Positions 20,611 to 29,999 of a stretch of DNA of 64,000 nt are shown one piece after another. The position numbers and the translations under genes are program-made. The DNA comes from Methylophaga thiooxydans DMS010 (lineage in GTDB: Bacteria; Pseudomonadota; Gammaproteobacteria; Nitrosococcales; Methylophagaceae). The stretch is from positions 536,828-600,827 of the forward strand of contig NZ_GG657899.1 of NCBI RefSeq assembly GCF_000156355.1, in the 5' to 3' direction. The notes beneath the pieces were generated by a model that saw only the letters and a program-made list of their open reading frames with translations, ran no database searches and was not told where the DNA came from. The first letter of the stretch is position 1. Each line of letters begins with the position of its first letter.

Positions 20611-22932
20611 ATGCAAGTACCTCACAAAAAAAGGGCGCTGAGCCTGATGCTAGCTTCGGCGTTGCTGTCTGGCACAGCTTTCGCTGCTGACGATTTAGAG
20701 CTAGATAATATTGAAGTTATCGGCACCACACCCATACATGGTGTTGGTCTGCCGGAAGACGAAATTCCGGCTAACGTTCAGTCAGCAAATGATGAAGATA
20801 TCGAACGTGTTCAAGGTTTGGATATCTCAGACTTCATGAATAAAACGCTTGGTAGCGTGAGTTTGAACCAGGCGCAAAACAACCCATTCCAGCCGGATTT
20901 GAAATTCCGCGGCTTTACTGCTTCACCTTTAGTGGGTAACTCACAAGGTTTATCAGTTTATATGGATGGAATCCGCATCAATGAACCGTTTGGTGATGCG
21001 ATTAACTTCGAATTAATTCCTGAATCAGCCATTGCCGGCATGAACCTGATTCCCGGCTCAAACCCGATGTTTGGTCTTAATACCTTGGGTGGCGCGCTAT
21101 CGATTCAAACCAAAAATGGTTTCACGCATGCAGGCCACAGTCTGGAAGCGTATACGGGATCGTTTGGGCGTGATTCCGGCACCATCGAAAGTGGTGGTAG
21201 CGATGGTAATCTTGCTTATTATGTAACAGGTTCGATCACTAAAGAAGATGGCTGGCGCGACTTTTCACCCTCGCGTGTTGAGCAGTTCTTCTCTAAATTG
21301 AGCTATGCCAACGAAGACTCTACGCTTGATTTCGGTATCACTGCAGTTGATAGTGATCTGAATGGTAATGGTGCATCGCCAGTTGAACTCGTCGCAATGG
21401 ATCGTGAAGCTGTATTCACGCACCCGGATAACACGCAAAACGAATTGCGTATGTTCACGCTGAATGGCTCGCATTGGTTGGATGACACTACCATGTTGTC
21501 AGCCAACACCTATTATCGACGCAGTGACCGTACTACCTTTAATGGCGATGGTTCTGAGTTATCAGTGATTGGTAATGACCTCGGTGAAGACGAAGATGGT
21601 GTTGATGGTGTCTTTGATGGTGATGATGAAATTATTACTAACGATGCTGCAGCATTAGGTTTTTCTGATGGAGATGATGTCGCTTTAAATAACACCAGTG
21701 AGACAGAACAAGATAGTTTTGGTTTTGGTTTGCAGACCACTTTCCTTGATGATCTGTTTGGCCGCCAGAATCAATTGATTGTTGGGGCGAGTTATGACAA
21801 ATCAAAAGTCGACTATAGCTCTCAATCAGAAATTGCACGTTTCACTTCTTCACGCGGAACGGATGGAACTGGTTTTATTATTGATGAAACGGTTGTAGAT
21901 GGTGATATTGATACTGAAACCTTTAGTCTGTTCTTCAGTAATACGCACTCATTAACAGACCGCCTTGCTGTAACGCTTGCAGGGCGATACAACCGAATCG
22001 ATATTGATATTTCAGGTACTAGTGAAGGTGGTGAGACTGATTTAGCAGAAGGTGGTGGCGATAATGTCTTTAGTCGCTTTAACCCATCTGTTGGTGCTAC
22101 CTATGCCTTTAGAGATAATTTGACTGGGTATGCGAACTACAGTGAATCTAATCGTGCGCCGACGCCTTCTGAGTTAACTTGTGCCGATCCAGATAACCCT
22201 TGTGCATTACCAAATTCATTCTTAGCCGATCCGCCTTTAGATGACATTGTTGCTAGAACGATTGAAGCTGGTTTCCGTGGACAGAGTGGGAATGTGAATT
22301 GGAATGCTGGCGTTTTCTACACTGAGTTGGAAGATGACTTATTTTTCTTTCCAGCAACAGAAGAAGATCCGTCTGATCCACGTTTGAATGTGGGTATTTT
22401 CGATAACATCGATAAAACGTCACGTGCGGGTATTGAATTAGGCGCTGATGGTAAAGTGGATAAACTCAACTGGTTTGCAAACTACTCCTACGTGCGTGCC
22501 GCGTTTGAAGATGAGTTCAGCTATGCACGTGAAGTTGATGATGAAGTTGTCACTTTCAATGTTGATAAAGGCGATCGCCTACCGGGTATACCGGCACATA
22601 ATATCAAGATAGGTGCAGACTATGCGTTCACGCAGAAACTGGCGCTGGGTTTCACAGCTTCGTATCACTCTAGTCAATACTTCCGCGGCGATGAAGCAAA
22701 TGTTGATAAGAAAATTAGTCACTACAAAGTGGTTAACTTACATGGTCGTTACAAAGTCACTGACAATTTCCAGTTTTTTGCTAAGGTCGATAACTTGTTC
22801 GACAGTGAGTATGAAACGTTTGGACTTTATGGTGAACCAGATGAAGCGCCTGGGTTTGATTTTGAAGATCCTCGCTTTGTCGGTGCAGGCGCACCACGTG
22901 CAGGGTGGGTTGGTTTCAAACTGACCTTGTAA
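20611..22932 (+). CDS. TonB-dependent outer-membrane receptor
   Basis: A 773-residue receptor with a signal peptide (cleavage after AFA, about residue 25), a TonB-box-like stretch DNIEVIGTTP (about 30-39), a plug domain (about 55-170, containing LKFRGFTASPLVGNSQGLSV and PIGSNP-like LIPGSNPMFGLNTLGGALSI) and a beta-barrel to the C-terminus. Around residues 321-365 an acidic insertion (LGEDEDGVDGVFDGDDE, then more Asp) carries several DxDG-like groups. Such receptors import metal chelates, vitamins or sugars at the expense of TonB energy. The substrate cannot be read from the sequence. A secreted acidic double-PepSY protein follows after 72 bp, and lanthanide uptake is discussed as a hypothesis in the findings. 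Confidence 0.88.
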   Translation: MQVPHKKRALSLMLASALLSGTAFAADDLELDNIEVIGTTPIHGVGLPEDEIPANVQSANDEDIERVQGLDISDFMNKTLGSVSLNQAQNNPFQPDLKFRGFTASPLVGNSQGLSVYMDGIRINEPFGDAINFELIPESAIAGMNLIPGSNPMFGLNTLGGALSIQTKNGFTHAGHSLEAYTGSFGRDSGTIESGGSDGNLAYYVTGSITKEDGWRDFSPSRVEQFFSKLSYANEDSTLDFGITAVDSDLNGNGASPVELVAMDREAVFTHPDNTQNELRMFTLNGSHWLDDTTMLSANTYYRRSDRTTFNGDGSELSVIGNDLGEDEDGVDGVFDGDDEIITNDAAALGFSDGDDVALNNTSETEQDSFGFGLQTTFLDDLFGRQNQLIVGASYDKSKVDYSSQSEIARFTSSRGTDGTGFIIDETVVDGDIDTETFSLFFSNTHSLTDRLAVTLAGRYNRIDIDISGTSEGGETDLAEGGGDNVFSRFNPSVGATYAFRDNLTGYANYSESNRAPTPSELTCADPDNPCALPNSFLADPPLDDIVARTIEAGFRGQSGNVNWNAGVFYTELEDDLFFFPATEEDPSDPRLNVGIFDNIDKTSRAGIELGADGKVDKLNWFANYSYVRAAFEDEFSYAREVDDEVVTFNVDKGDRLPGIPAHNIKIGADYAFTQKLALGFTASYHSSQYFRGDEANVDKKISHYKVVNLHGRYKVTDNFQFFAKVDNLFDSEYETFGLYGEPDEAPGFDFEDPRFVGAGAPRAGWVGFKLTL

Positions 22933-22957
22933 TTTGTGTTGAACGATTAAAAACCAT

Positions 22958-22994
22958 AATGGGCTGCATCACTTGATGTGGCCCATTTTGTTTT
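22958..22994 (+). terminator. intrinsic terminator between receptor and PepSY gene
   Basis: AATGGGC pairs with GCCCATT, with a second inner stem GCATCA/TGATGT, and TTTTGTTTT follows. It should end receptor transcripts 11 bases before the PepSY gene, so that gene depends on read-through; no separate promoter is visible in the 72-bp gap. Confidence 0.75.
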
Positions 22995-23004
22995 AGGAAT
23001 ATGA

Positions 23005-23508
23005 ATGAGAAGCCTATTTTTATTCGCGACTTTGCTGGCAGCTTCTGGCACTGTTTTAGCAGAAACAACAATACAAGATTTTGATCGCTGTCTCACCGCA
23101 GCCTTGGATAAACGACCTGGTCAGATCGTAAAAGTCGAATATAAGATTGAAGATAAACGCCATGTTTATGAGTTTGATATTCGCGGTCGAGATGGTTTTA
23201 ACTGGGATGTTGAATGCCTGAAAAATACCGGCGATATTGTTGAAATTGAAAGGGAAGTCGCCTATGCAAACGATCCTGAGTTTAAAGCAAAAGTTAAATT
23301 GAGCGAAAATGAAGCGCGCGAGATTGCCTTAGCTAAATTTCCTGGTGAAATCGTAGAGGTCGAATACGAACTGGAGTCTGATGGACGCGTATCATACGAG
23401 TTCGATATTGATACGAACAATGATGGCGAAATTAAGATTGAAATCGATGCCACGACGGGTGAGGTAGTGGAGATCAATAGCGAGATCTGGCAAATCGGTC
23501 TCGAGTAA
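23005..23508 (+). CDS. secreted double-PepSY protein, lanpepsy-like
   Basis: A 167-residue, strongly acidic protein with a signal peptide (cleavage after VLA, residue 19) and two PepSY-like repeats: one around [22 protein letters not shown] (about 38-60) and one around [23 protein letters not shown] (about 112-135). Two cysteines, in DRCL and DVEC, flank the first repeat. The second contains DTNNDGEI, a DxNxDG metal-loop-like motif. A secreted protein with two PepSY domains named lanpepsy was described as a lanthanide binder in the methylotroph Methylobacillus flagellatus; the architecture here agrees, but metal identity is inference. The product at 49673-50227 is a clear paralogue with both cysteines and the IEREV segment conserved. 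The gene follows the TonB receptor, with a terminator in between. Confidence 0.72.
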   Translation: MRSLFLFATLLAASGTVLAETTIQDFDRCLTAALDKRPGQIVKVEYKIEDKRHVYEFDIRGRDGFNWDVECLKNTGDIVEIEREVAYANDPEFKAKVKLSENEAREIALAKFPGEIVEVEYELESDGRVSYEFDIDTNNDGEIKIEIDATTGEVVEINSEIWQIGLE

Positions 23509-23520
23509 CGTTTTACTCTC

Positions 23521-23566
23521 AGACACGGTGGTTGTCAGGATGACTGACCCCCGTGTCTTTTTTTTA
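23521..23566 (+). terminator. intrinsic terminator after the PepSY gene
   Basis: AGACACGG (23521-23528) pairs with CCGTGTCT (23551-23558) and is followed by a run of eight T. The T-run reaches into the stop codon of the convergent nadC gene. Confidence 0.85.
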
Positions 23567-24406
23567 TTTAAAGCGAAGAGATAAATCGATAGCGTTAATG
23601 TCTTTTGTTAATGCACCCACAGAGATACGATCTACACCTGTCTCGGCGATGTCTCGAATCGTCTTCAGATTGACGTTACCCGACGCTTCCAAAAGGGCTT
23701 GACCGTTATTGATGCTTACCGCTTGGTGGAGTTGTTCGATATCAAAATTATCTAATAAGATGATGTCTGCTTTGGCAGATAGCGCCTGTTCTAATTCCTT
23801 GTTATTTTCAACTTCTACTTCAACGCTGATGTTCGGATGCAATGCTTTTGCCTGACTAACGGCAGCAGCAATTGAGCCGGCAGCATTGATATGATTTTCT
23901 TTTATAAGAACACCGTCGTATAAGCCAAAGCGATGATTAAAGCAGCCCCCACAACGCACGGCATATTTTTGTGCTATGCGCCAACCGGGTAGGGTTTTGC
24001 GTGTATCGAGTACTCTCACGGGCAAGCCTGAGACAGCACTGGCGTATTGGCTGGCACGAGTCGCGGTAGCTGATAGGGTCTGTAGAAAGTTCATTGCAGT
24101 ACGCTCACCAGTCAATATAGCCCGCGCTGGACCTTTTAACGTACAGATGGTGCTGTTGGCAGCGAGTTTGTCACCGTCTTCAGCATGCCATTCAATGACA
24201 ATATTTTTATCAAGCTGTGCAAAGACTGAGGCAAACCAATTTTTACCACAAAGCGTGGCATTCTCCCGTGTTATTAACGTAGCCGTTACCATCGCATCAA
24301 CGGGGATCAAATCAGCGGTCAGGTCTTGTTGACCAATATCTTCAAGCAAGGCAAGCTTGACTTGAGACTCGATAAAGGCAGTGGGTATGGGATTTTCGAT
24401 GGCCAT
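23564..24406 (-). CDS. nadC: nicotinate-nucleotide pyrophosphorylase (carboxylating)
   Basis: NadC converts quinolinate and phosphoribosyl pyrophosphate to nicotinate mononucleotide in de novo NAD synthesis. The 280-residue protein contains the family's substrate-binding segments RVLDTRKTLPGWR, KYAVRCGGCFNHRFGLYDGV, LIKENHI, the VEVEVENNKEL strand and IILLDNFD. The ATG at 24404-24406 gives a start (MAIENPIPTAFI) with the usual spacing to the catalytic domain. It runs divergently from ampD (74 bp apart), an arrangement known from E. coli and Pseudomonas. Confidence 0.95.
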   Translation of the reverse strand: MAIENPIPTAFIESQVKLALLEDIGQQDLTADLIPVDAMVTATLITRENATLCGKNWFASVFAQLDKNIVIEWHAEDGDKLAANSTICTLKGPARAILTGERTAMNFLQTLSATATRASQYASAVSGLPVRVLDTRKTLPGWRIAQKYAVRCGGCFNHRFGLYDGVLIKENHINAAGSIAAAVSQAKALHPNISVEVEVENNKELEQALSAKADIILLDNFDIEQLHQAVSINNGQALLEASGNVNLKTIRDIAETGVDRISVGALTKDINAIDLSLRFK

Positions 24407-24480
24407 CGGCTTAAACTTATTGCTAAAACGCTATAGGGTAACGTGTGTTTTCATTTAATGCTATTTGAATGGGCTAAACA

Positions 24481-25038
24481 GTGAATATAAACAAAGATAC
24501 AGGCTTGATTGACGCTGCCGAGATCAAGATATCGCCAAATCATGATGAACGACCTGATGCTGAGGATATCAGTGGTATTGTTGTTCACAATATCAGCTTG
24601 CCGCCTAGTGAGTTCGGGGCAACGTTCATTGATGATTTATTTCTAAACCAATTGAATTGTGGTTTACACCCCTATTTTGAACAGCTCAGTGGACTCAAGG
24701 TGTCTTCTCACTTGTTGATTCGACGTAACGGCGAGTTAGTTCAGTTTGTGCCTTTCCATCGGCGTGCCTGGCATGCTGGTGAGTCACAGTGGCAGGGACG
24801 AGAACGCTGTAATGATTTTACCGTTGGCATTGAGCTTGAAGGCTGTGACGATAAGCCATTTGAAGATGTGCAATATCAAACATTAGCGACAGTCATTGAA
24901 AGCTTATGTAAAACTTATCCTGAATTAAACTTTCAACGCATTGCAGGTCATGAACATATTGCACCTGGTAGGAAAACGGATCCCGGCCCCTTCTTTGAAT
25001 GGGACTATCTCAAGCAATTATTAGATAATCGTGCATAA
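24481..25038 (+). CDS. ampD: 1,6-anhydro-N-acetylmuramyl-L-alanine amidase AmpD
   Basis: AmpD is the cytoplasmic zinc amidase that removes the peptide from anhydromuramyl peptides during wall recycling and so keeps the inducer level of AmpR systems low. The 185-residue amidase_2 domain has the zinc ligands H36 (IVVHNISLPP), H157 and D167 (AGHEHIAPGRKTDPGP) with the same ten-residue spacing between the last two as in E. coli AmpD. There is no signal peptide. The start is GTG at 24481; the first visible motif begins 30 residues later, as in the family. No ampE follows; the gene ends in a shared terminator. Confidence 0.94.
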   Translation: MNINKDTGLIDAAEIKISPNHDERPDAEDISGIVVHNISLPPSEFGATFIDDLFLNQLNCGLHPYFEQLSGLKVSSHLLIRRNGELVQFVPFHRRAWHAGESQWQGRERCNDFTVGIELEGCDDKPFEDVQYQTLATVIESLCKTYPELNFQRIAGHEHIAPGRKTDPGPFFEWDYLKQLLDNRA

Positions 25039-25066
25039 AAAAAGCCGCCCTTAGGCGGCTTTTTTG
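25037..25066. terminator. bidirectional terminator between ampD and the FKBP gene
   Basis: AAAAAAGCCGCC pairs with GGCGGCTTTTTT around the loop CTTA. The A-run on one side and T-run on the other make it work for both convergent genes. Confidence 0.9.
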
Positions 25067-25084
25067 TTATTGCGTACTCAGCAA

Positions 25085-25765
25085 TTACTGCGTGATTGCA
25101 ATCAATTCGATATCGAAAATCAATGTTTCATTTGGACCGATAAGCTGACCAGCACCACGTGGGCCATAAGCTAAGTTAGCTGGAACCACAATGCGCCATT
25201 TGCCGCCTTCTTTCATCATTTGCAAGGTTTCCTGCCAGCCTTGGATAACACCGTTGACAGGGAATGTTGCTGGTTCACCACGGTCGTATGAGCTATCAAA
25301 AACAGTACCGTCAAGCAGTGTACCTTTGTAGTGGGCGATAACTTTGTCACTTTCAGTTGGCGTTGCGCCATCACCAGCTTCAATGATTTCGTACTGCAGA
25401 CCGCTATCTGTGGTTACGACACCGTCTTTTTCCGCGTTAGCTGTCATGAATGCTTTGGCTTCTGTTTGCTTTTCATTCATGTCTTTAGCCATTTCTTGTG
25501 CTTTTTTGGCTTGGAATTCTTGAATCACTTTTTCAGCTGATGCTTGATCTAACTGTGGCTGTTTACCCGCCATCATATCTGCCACGCCGGCTTTGAATGC
25601 ATCAAGGTCAAGTTCAACACCTTCTTGCATCATGTTTTGTCCGACTTGAATGCCAAAGATGTAACTTAGTTTTTGTTTTTCTGTGTCTAAAGTGGCGGCG
25701 TGATCATCAGCCATTACGTTTGCTCCAAATAAAAAGGGTAAAAAAATAAGTGTCTTTAAATTCAT
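25085..25765 (-). CDS. Mip/FkpA-like periplasmic FKBP peptidyl-prolyl isomerase
   Basis: A 226-residue secreted prolyl isomerase. The signal peptide (cleavage after VMA, about residue 19) is followed by an N-terminal helical dimerisation region (LDTEKQKLSYIFGIQVGQNM and a long Lys/Glu-rich helix to about residue 110) and a C-terminal FKBP domain (about 125-226: VIAHYKGTLLDGTVFDSSYDRGEP, FPVNGVIQGWQETLQMMKEG, and the YGPRGAGQLIGPNETLIFDIELI end). This is the architecture of Legionella Mip and E. coli FkpA, which fold envelope proteins. The gene stands alone, divergent from the suf operon. Confidence 0.9.
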   Translation of the reverse strand: MNLKTLIFLPFLFGANVMADDHAATLDTEKQKLSYIFGIQVGQNMMQEGVELDLDAFKAGVADMMAGKQPQLDQASAEKVIQEFQAKKAQEMAKDMNEKQTEAKAFMTANAEKDGVVTTDSGLQYEIIEAGDGATPTESDKVIAHYKGTLLDGTVFDSSYDRGEPATFPVNGVIQGWQETLQMMKEGGKWRIVVPANLAYGPRGAGQLIGPNETLIFDIELIAITQ

Positions 25766-25902
25766 TAATAGGCTCTCAAAGTTTGATTAATATTCAAGTT
25801 GTTTCGCTGAATTTAGTACAATAGATAGGGTTTAAAGTTCATCACCATACCCGAATTCACAGGATTTTTCACGGAGCCCTTCACAATAACTGAGCGAATC
25901 AC

Positions 25903-25931
25903 TTGGTTATTCGTTTAATTGATACTATAAT
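25903..25931 (+). promoter_or_regulatory. predicted promoter of the suf operon
   Basis: TTGGTT (25903-25908), a 17-bp spacer and a perfect TATAAT (25926-25931). The predicted transcription start near 25938 leaves a leader of only about 16 bases, which contains the strong ribosome-binding site AGGAGG (25942-25947). Confidence 0.7.
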
Positions 25932-25942
25932 AGTACCAATTA
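25916..25942. promoter_or_regulatory. 27-bp palindromic operator over the suf promoter -10
   Basis: The two arms are TAATTG-A-TACTAT (25916-25928) and ATAGTA-C-CAATTA (25930-25942) around a central A; 12 of 13 pairs match. The middle reads ACTATAATAGT, which fits the ACTRWWWYAGT core I recall for type 1 IscR sites, although the flanks differ. It covers the -10 and the predicted start, so a bound repressor would block transcription. The obvious candidate is the Rrf2 protein encoded by the first gene (inference). Confidence 0.7.
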
Positions 25943-25953
25943 GGAGGGCAGAT

Positions 25954-26445
25954 ATGCTGCGCATGGGAAAATTAACTGACTATGGGATTGTGCTGATGAG
26001 TTATCTCGCAGCCAATCGTGATGTACAGCACAGCGCACATACCATTGCTGAGGCAGTCAAAGTGCCATTACCGACGGTAAGAAAGGTACTCAAATCGCTT
26101 TCGCATGGTGGTTTGCTGAAATCTGAACGTGGTGTGATGGGCGGTTACAGCCTCAACAATTCGCCAGACAAGATATCAGTCGCTGAGATAATTACTGCGA
26201 TTGAAGGCCCAATTGCCTTAACCGAGTGTGTAAGTGACGAAAGTCACTGTGAACAAGAAACGCACTGCGCAGTCCAAACTAACTGGACACGAATCAACAA
26301 TGCGGTTTTCCATGCGCTGGATGAAGTCAAGCTGGCAGATATGCTGGCACCGCAAAATGAAGCGGGCACTAGCCCGATAAAATTTTATTCATCGGTTACT
26401 AAGATGAGTACAGCAACAATACAGGATGGTGAGTTCCATGACTGA
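25954..26445 (+). CDS. Rrf2-family SUF system regulator
   Basis: A 163-residue winged-helix regulator of the Rrf2 family, of the kind found as first gene of suf operons in Xanthomonas-like bacteria. The N-terminal half is the DNA-binding domain ([52 protein letters not shown]). Three cysteines, C92, C99 and C105, in the middle are the expected Fe-S ligands. It probably senses Fe-S status and represses its own operon. ATG at 25954 is chosen because AGGAGG lies six bases before it; an earlier start at 25903 would lie upstream of the predicted transcription start. It overlaps sufB by eight bases. Confidence 0.9.
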   Translation: MLRMGKLTDYGIVLMSYLAANRDVQHSAHTIAEAVKVPLPTVRKVLKSLSHGGLLKSERGVMGGYSLNNSPDKISVAEIITAIEGPIALTECVSDESHCEQETHCAVQTNWTRINNAVFHALDEVKLADMLAPQNEAGTSPIKFYSSVTKMSTATIQDGEFHD

Positions 26446-27886
26446 TCAAAGTCAACAACTTGAGTCGATTACACAAAAAGAATACAAGGCCGGATTTGTC
26501 ACTGATATTGAGGTAGACAGCTTACCGCCTGGTTTGAGTGAAGATGTAGTCAGACAAATCTCAATGATCAAAAATGAACCTGAGTGGATGCTGGAATGGC
26601 GTCTCAAAGCGTATCGTCACTGGTTAACGATGGATACGCCTGAATGGGCCCATGTTCACTATCCAGAAATTGATTATCAAGAAGTGAGTTACTACTCAGC
26701 GCCAAAGAAAAAAACAGATGGCCCGAAAAGTCTTGATGAGGTCGACCCTGAACTACTGAAGACGTATGAAAAACTCGGCGTACCGCTCGATGAAAGAGCT
26801 CGCTTAGCCGGGGTTGCGGTCGATGCGGTCTTCGATAGTGTTTCAGTATCAAACACCTTCAAGGACAAGTTGGCTGAAGAAGGCATTTTATTTATGCCGA
26901 TTTCTGAAGCCATCCAAGAGCATCCTGAGTTGGTCAAAAAATACATCGGCAGTGTGGTGCCACACAAAGACAACTTTTATGCGGCACTAAACTCTGCTGT
27001 GTTTACTGACGGTTCATTTGTCTACATTCCTAAAGGCGTACGTTGCCCAATGGAATTGTCGACTTATTTCCGTATCAACGCGGCCAATACGGGACAGTTC
27101 GAACGGACATTGATCATCGCTGATGATGATGCTTATGTCAGCTACCTGGAAGGCTGTACAGCCCCTATGCGTGATGAAAACCAATTGCATGCGGCGGTAG
27201 TCGAGTTGGTTGCTATGGATCGCGCTGAGATTAAATATTCAACGGTTCAGAACTGGTACCCCGGTGACGAAAACGGTAAAGGCGGTATTTATAACTTCGT
27301 GACCAAACGTGCGGCATGCCGAGGTGAGTCTTCTAAAGTGTCATGGACACAAGTTGAAACGGGTTCTGCCATTACATGGAAATACCCAAGTGTAGTATTG
27401 CAGGGTGATAACTCAATCGGCGAGTTCTACTCAGTGGCTGTTACTAATAATATGCAGCAGGCTGATACCGGTACCAAGATGATTCATCTGGGTAAAAACA
27501 CCAGCTCGACCATTATTTCTAAAGGTATCTCTGCTGGTCGTTCACAAAATGCCTACCGTGGTTTGGTACGTGTTGGACCTAATGCGGACAATGCACGTAA
27601 CTACACAGAATGTGATTCGTTGTTGATGGGCGATACTTGCGGTGCACATACCTTCCCGTACATCGAAGTAAAAAATCCGACAGCCAAAGTCGAGCATGAG
27701 GCATCCACATCGAAAATCAGTGAAGACCAATTGTTCTACTGCAAACAGCGCGGTCTGGATACGGAAGATGCGGTATCAATGATTGTAAACGGCTTCTGTA
27801 AACAGGTTATTCGTGAGCTACCGATGGAATTCGCGGTTGAAGCACAAAACCTGCTTGGTTTGTCATTAGAAGGTTCTGTGGGTTAA
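26438..27886 (+). CDS. sufB: Fe-S cluster assembly scaffold protein SufB
   Basis: SufB is the main scaffold of the SufBC2D complex on which Fe-S clusters are built. From ATG 26438 the protein has 482 residues (495 in E. coli). Family segments include [78 protein letters not shown] and the C-terminal [19 protein letters not shown]. The start at 26438 is preferred over 26426 because the translated extra residues are not conserved and GGTGAG precedes it. It overlaps the regulator gene and is followed by sufC after 50 bp. Confidence 0.96.
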   Translation: MTDQSQQLESITQKEYKAGFVTDIEVDSLPPGLSEDVVRQISMIKNEPEWMLEWRLKAYRHWLTMDTPEWAHVHYPEIDYQEVSYYSAPKKKTDGPKSLDEVDPELLKTYEKLGVPLDERARLAGVAVDAVFDSVSVSNTFKDKLAEEGILFMPISEAIQEHPELVKKYIGSVVPHKDNFYAALNSAVFTDGSFVYIPKGVRCPMELSTYFRINAANTGQFERTLIIADDDAYVSYLEGCTAPMRDENQLHAAVVELVAMDRAEIKYSTVQNWYPGDENGKGGIYNFVTKRAACRGESSKVSWTQVETGSAITWKYPSVVLQGDNSIGEFYSVAVTNNMQQADTGTKMIHLGKNTSSTIISKGISAGRSQNAYRGLVRVGPNADNARNYTECDSLLMGDTCGAHTFPYIEVKNPTAKVEHEASTSKISEDQLFYCKQRGLDTEDAVSMIVNGFCKQVIRELPMEFAVEAQNLLGLSLEGSVG

Positions 27887-27936
27887 GCCCATTTGATAAG
27901 AACCCCAAAGATTATTCAGAAATTTAGAGAGTGAAG

Positions 27937-28698
27937 ATGTTAGAAATTAAAAACCTCCATGCCAGCGTAGATGGCAAAGAAATTCTTCGCGGCATCAATA
28001 TGACAGTTAATCCTGGTGAAGTGCATGCCATCATGGGACCTAACGGTGCAGGCAAAAGTACTTTATCAAATGTGTTGGCCGGCCGTGATGGCTATGAAGT
28101 GACACAAGGCGAAGTCATCTATAAAGGTCAAAACCTGTTAGAACTTGAGCCAGAAGAACGTGCTCAGCGCGGTGTTTTCCTTGCGTTCCAATATCCTGTC
28201 GAGATTCCGGGTGTGAGCAACATTTATCTGCTCAAAGCCGCCTTGAACGCAGTGCGTAAATACCAAGGCCTAGAAGAAGTGGATGCTATCGACTTTCTGA
28301 CCTTGGTACGTGACCGCATGAAACTGGTCAAAATGGATGAGCAGTTCTTACACCGTAATGTGAATGAAGGCTTTTCTGGCGGTGAAAAGAAACGTAATGA
28401 AATCCTGCAAATGGCGGTATTAGAGCCGGCATTGGCGATTTTAGATGAAACTGACTCCGGTCTAGATATCGATGCTTTGAAAACAGTCGCGGAAGGCGTT
28501 AACGCACTGCGTGCTGAAGATCGCTCAATCGTAATGATTACCCACTATCAGCGTTTGCTGGATCATATCGTGCCAGATTTTGTACACGTTCTGTCAGAAG
28601 GCAAAATTGTTAAGTCTGGTGATAAAGAACTGGCGAAAGAACTGGAAAAATCAGGTTATAGCTGGATCCACGATGCACCGGAAGGTCAAACAGCATGA
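27937..28698 (+). CDS. sufC: Fe-S cluster assembly ATPase SufC
   Basis: SufC is the ABC-type ATPase that drives conformational change in the SufBCD complex. The protein (253 residues from ATG 27937) has Walker [10 protein letters not shown] (about 36-44), the ABC signature [11 protein letters not shown] and Walker [14 protein letters not shown], with the DETDSGLD variant that is characteristic of SufC. A GTG at 27931 would add two residues; the ATG has AGAGAG at a better distance. The stop overlaps the sufD start (ATGA). Confidence 0.96.
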   Translation: MLEIKNLHASVDGKEILRGINMTVNPGEVHAIMGPNGAGKSTLSNVLAGRDGYEVTQGEVIYKGQNLLELEPEERAQRGVFLAFQYPVEIPGVSNIYLLKAALNAVRKYQGLEEVDAIDFLTLVRDRMKLVKMDEQFLHRNVNEGFSGGEKKRNEILQMAVLEPALAILDETDSGLDIDALKTVAEGVNALRAEDRSIVMITHYQRLLDHIVPDFVHVLSEGKIVKSGDKELAKELEKSGYSWIHDAPEGQTA

Positions 28699-29996
28699 AA
28701 CAATTAACTGAAATCACAACGCCATTCAGCGAGGTCGCTGCCAACAGCACTTTGCCCGGCGCACAGCTCGACTGGTTGCAATCTTTGCGACAGCAAGCAC
28801 GTGGTCAGTTTGAACGTCAGGGTCTGCCAGCAAAAAAAGTTGAAGACTGGAAGTACACATCGCTGTGGCAATTAAGTCAGGAAAGCTTTACCCATGATGC
28901 GAAGCCCAGTTCGGTAACTAAAGCACAATCTGCAAATGTTGCGCTTATCGAGCAGGCACATCGCTTAGTCATCGTAGATGGTCAATTCAGTGCAGAGCTG
29001 TCTCAGTTAGATAATCTAGAAACAGGTTTGACGCTGTCACCACTGTCAACGTCTCTGGATAAAGCTGAAAACCTGCTGAATGCACATATTGATGTAGAAA
29101 AACCTGGCTTGAATGCGCTCAATACTTTCTTGATGCAAGAAGGTGCGTATCTGCATGTCGCTGCCGATAGCAAAATTGAAAAACCAGTAGAAATATTGGT
29201 TATTAATAGCGGTGAAACGGACAACTTAGCGACGCATTTACGTCACCTTGTACAGCTTGAAAAAAATAGTGAAATCACGCTGATCGAGCACTACGTGAGT
29301 CTGCAAGACAATGTCGGTTTCACGAATGTTGTCACTGAGGTGGCTTTGGCTGATAAAGCTAAACTGCATCACTTTAAGCTTCAACACGAGTCGCTCAAGC
29401 ATTATCACATCGCGACGTTGGCATCGAAGCAAGCGGCAAACAGTGAGTGGAATACCAACAATATTTCACTTGGCGGCAAGCTGGCTCGTAATGATATTCA
29501 TAGCCAATTGTTGGGTGAAGAGTCTCACGTCACATTGGATGGTTTATACCTGCTGGATGGTGATCAGCATGTGGATAATCACACTCGGATCGATCACGCT
29601 GTCCCTCATACAACCAGTGAAGAAGTCTATAAAGGTGTGATGGATGGCGAAAGCCACGCTGTCTTTAACGGCAAAGTGATTGTGCACAAAGATGCACAAA
29701 AAACGGATGCCAACCAAAGCAACCGTAATTTGCTGTTATCTCGCACCTGTGAAATTGATACCAAACCAGAAATGGAAATCTATGCTGATGACGTGAAATG
29801 CGGTCATGGCAGCACAGTTGGTCAGCTTGATGAAACGCAATTGTTTTTCCTGCGTGCGCGTGGTCTTGATGAAGTCAGCGCTCGTAGCTTATTGACCTAT
29901 GCCTTTGCGGTGGAAGTATTACAACGCATTAAAGCTGAACCTGTTCGTCAAGCGCTGTCTAACGTTATAGAACATCGATTACCAAGAGGTGCGTAA
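28695..29996 (+). CDS. sufD: Fe-S cluster assembly protein SufD
   Basis: SufD is the second beta-helix subunit of the SufBC2D scaffold and takes part in iron acquisition. The 433-residue protein resembles SufB in its C-terminal core ([42 protein letters not shown]) and has the N-terminal helical region with [12 protein letters not shown]. It overlaps sufC by four bases and is followed by sufS three bases later, so expression is tightly coupled. Confidence 0.95.
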   Translation: MKQLTEITTPFSEVAANSTLPGAQLDWLQSLRQQARGQFERQGLPAKKVEDWKYTSLWQLSQESFTHDAKPSSVTKAQSANVALIEQAHRLVIVDGQFSAELSQLDNLETGLTLSPLSTSLDKAENLLNAHIDVEKPGLNALNTFLMQEGAYLHVAADSKIEKPVEILVINSGETDNLATHLRHLVQLEKNSEITLIEHYVSLQDNVGFTNVVTEVALADKAKLHHFKLQHESLKHYHIATLASKQAANSEWNTNNISLGGKLARNDIHSQLLGEESHVTLDGLYLLDGDQHVDNHTRIDHAVPHTTSEEVYKGVMDGESHAVFNGKVIVHKDAQKTDANQSNRNLLLSRTCEIDTKPEMEIYADDVKCGHGSTVGQLDETQLFFLRARGLDEVSARSLLTYAFAVEVLQRIKAEPVRQALSNVIEHRLPRGA

Positions 29997-29999
29997 TCT

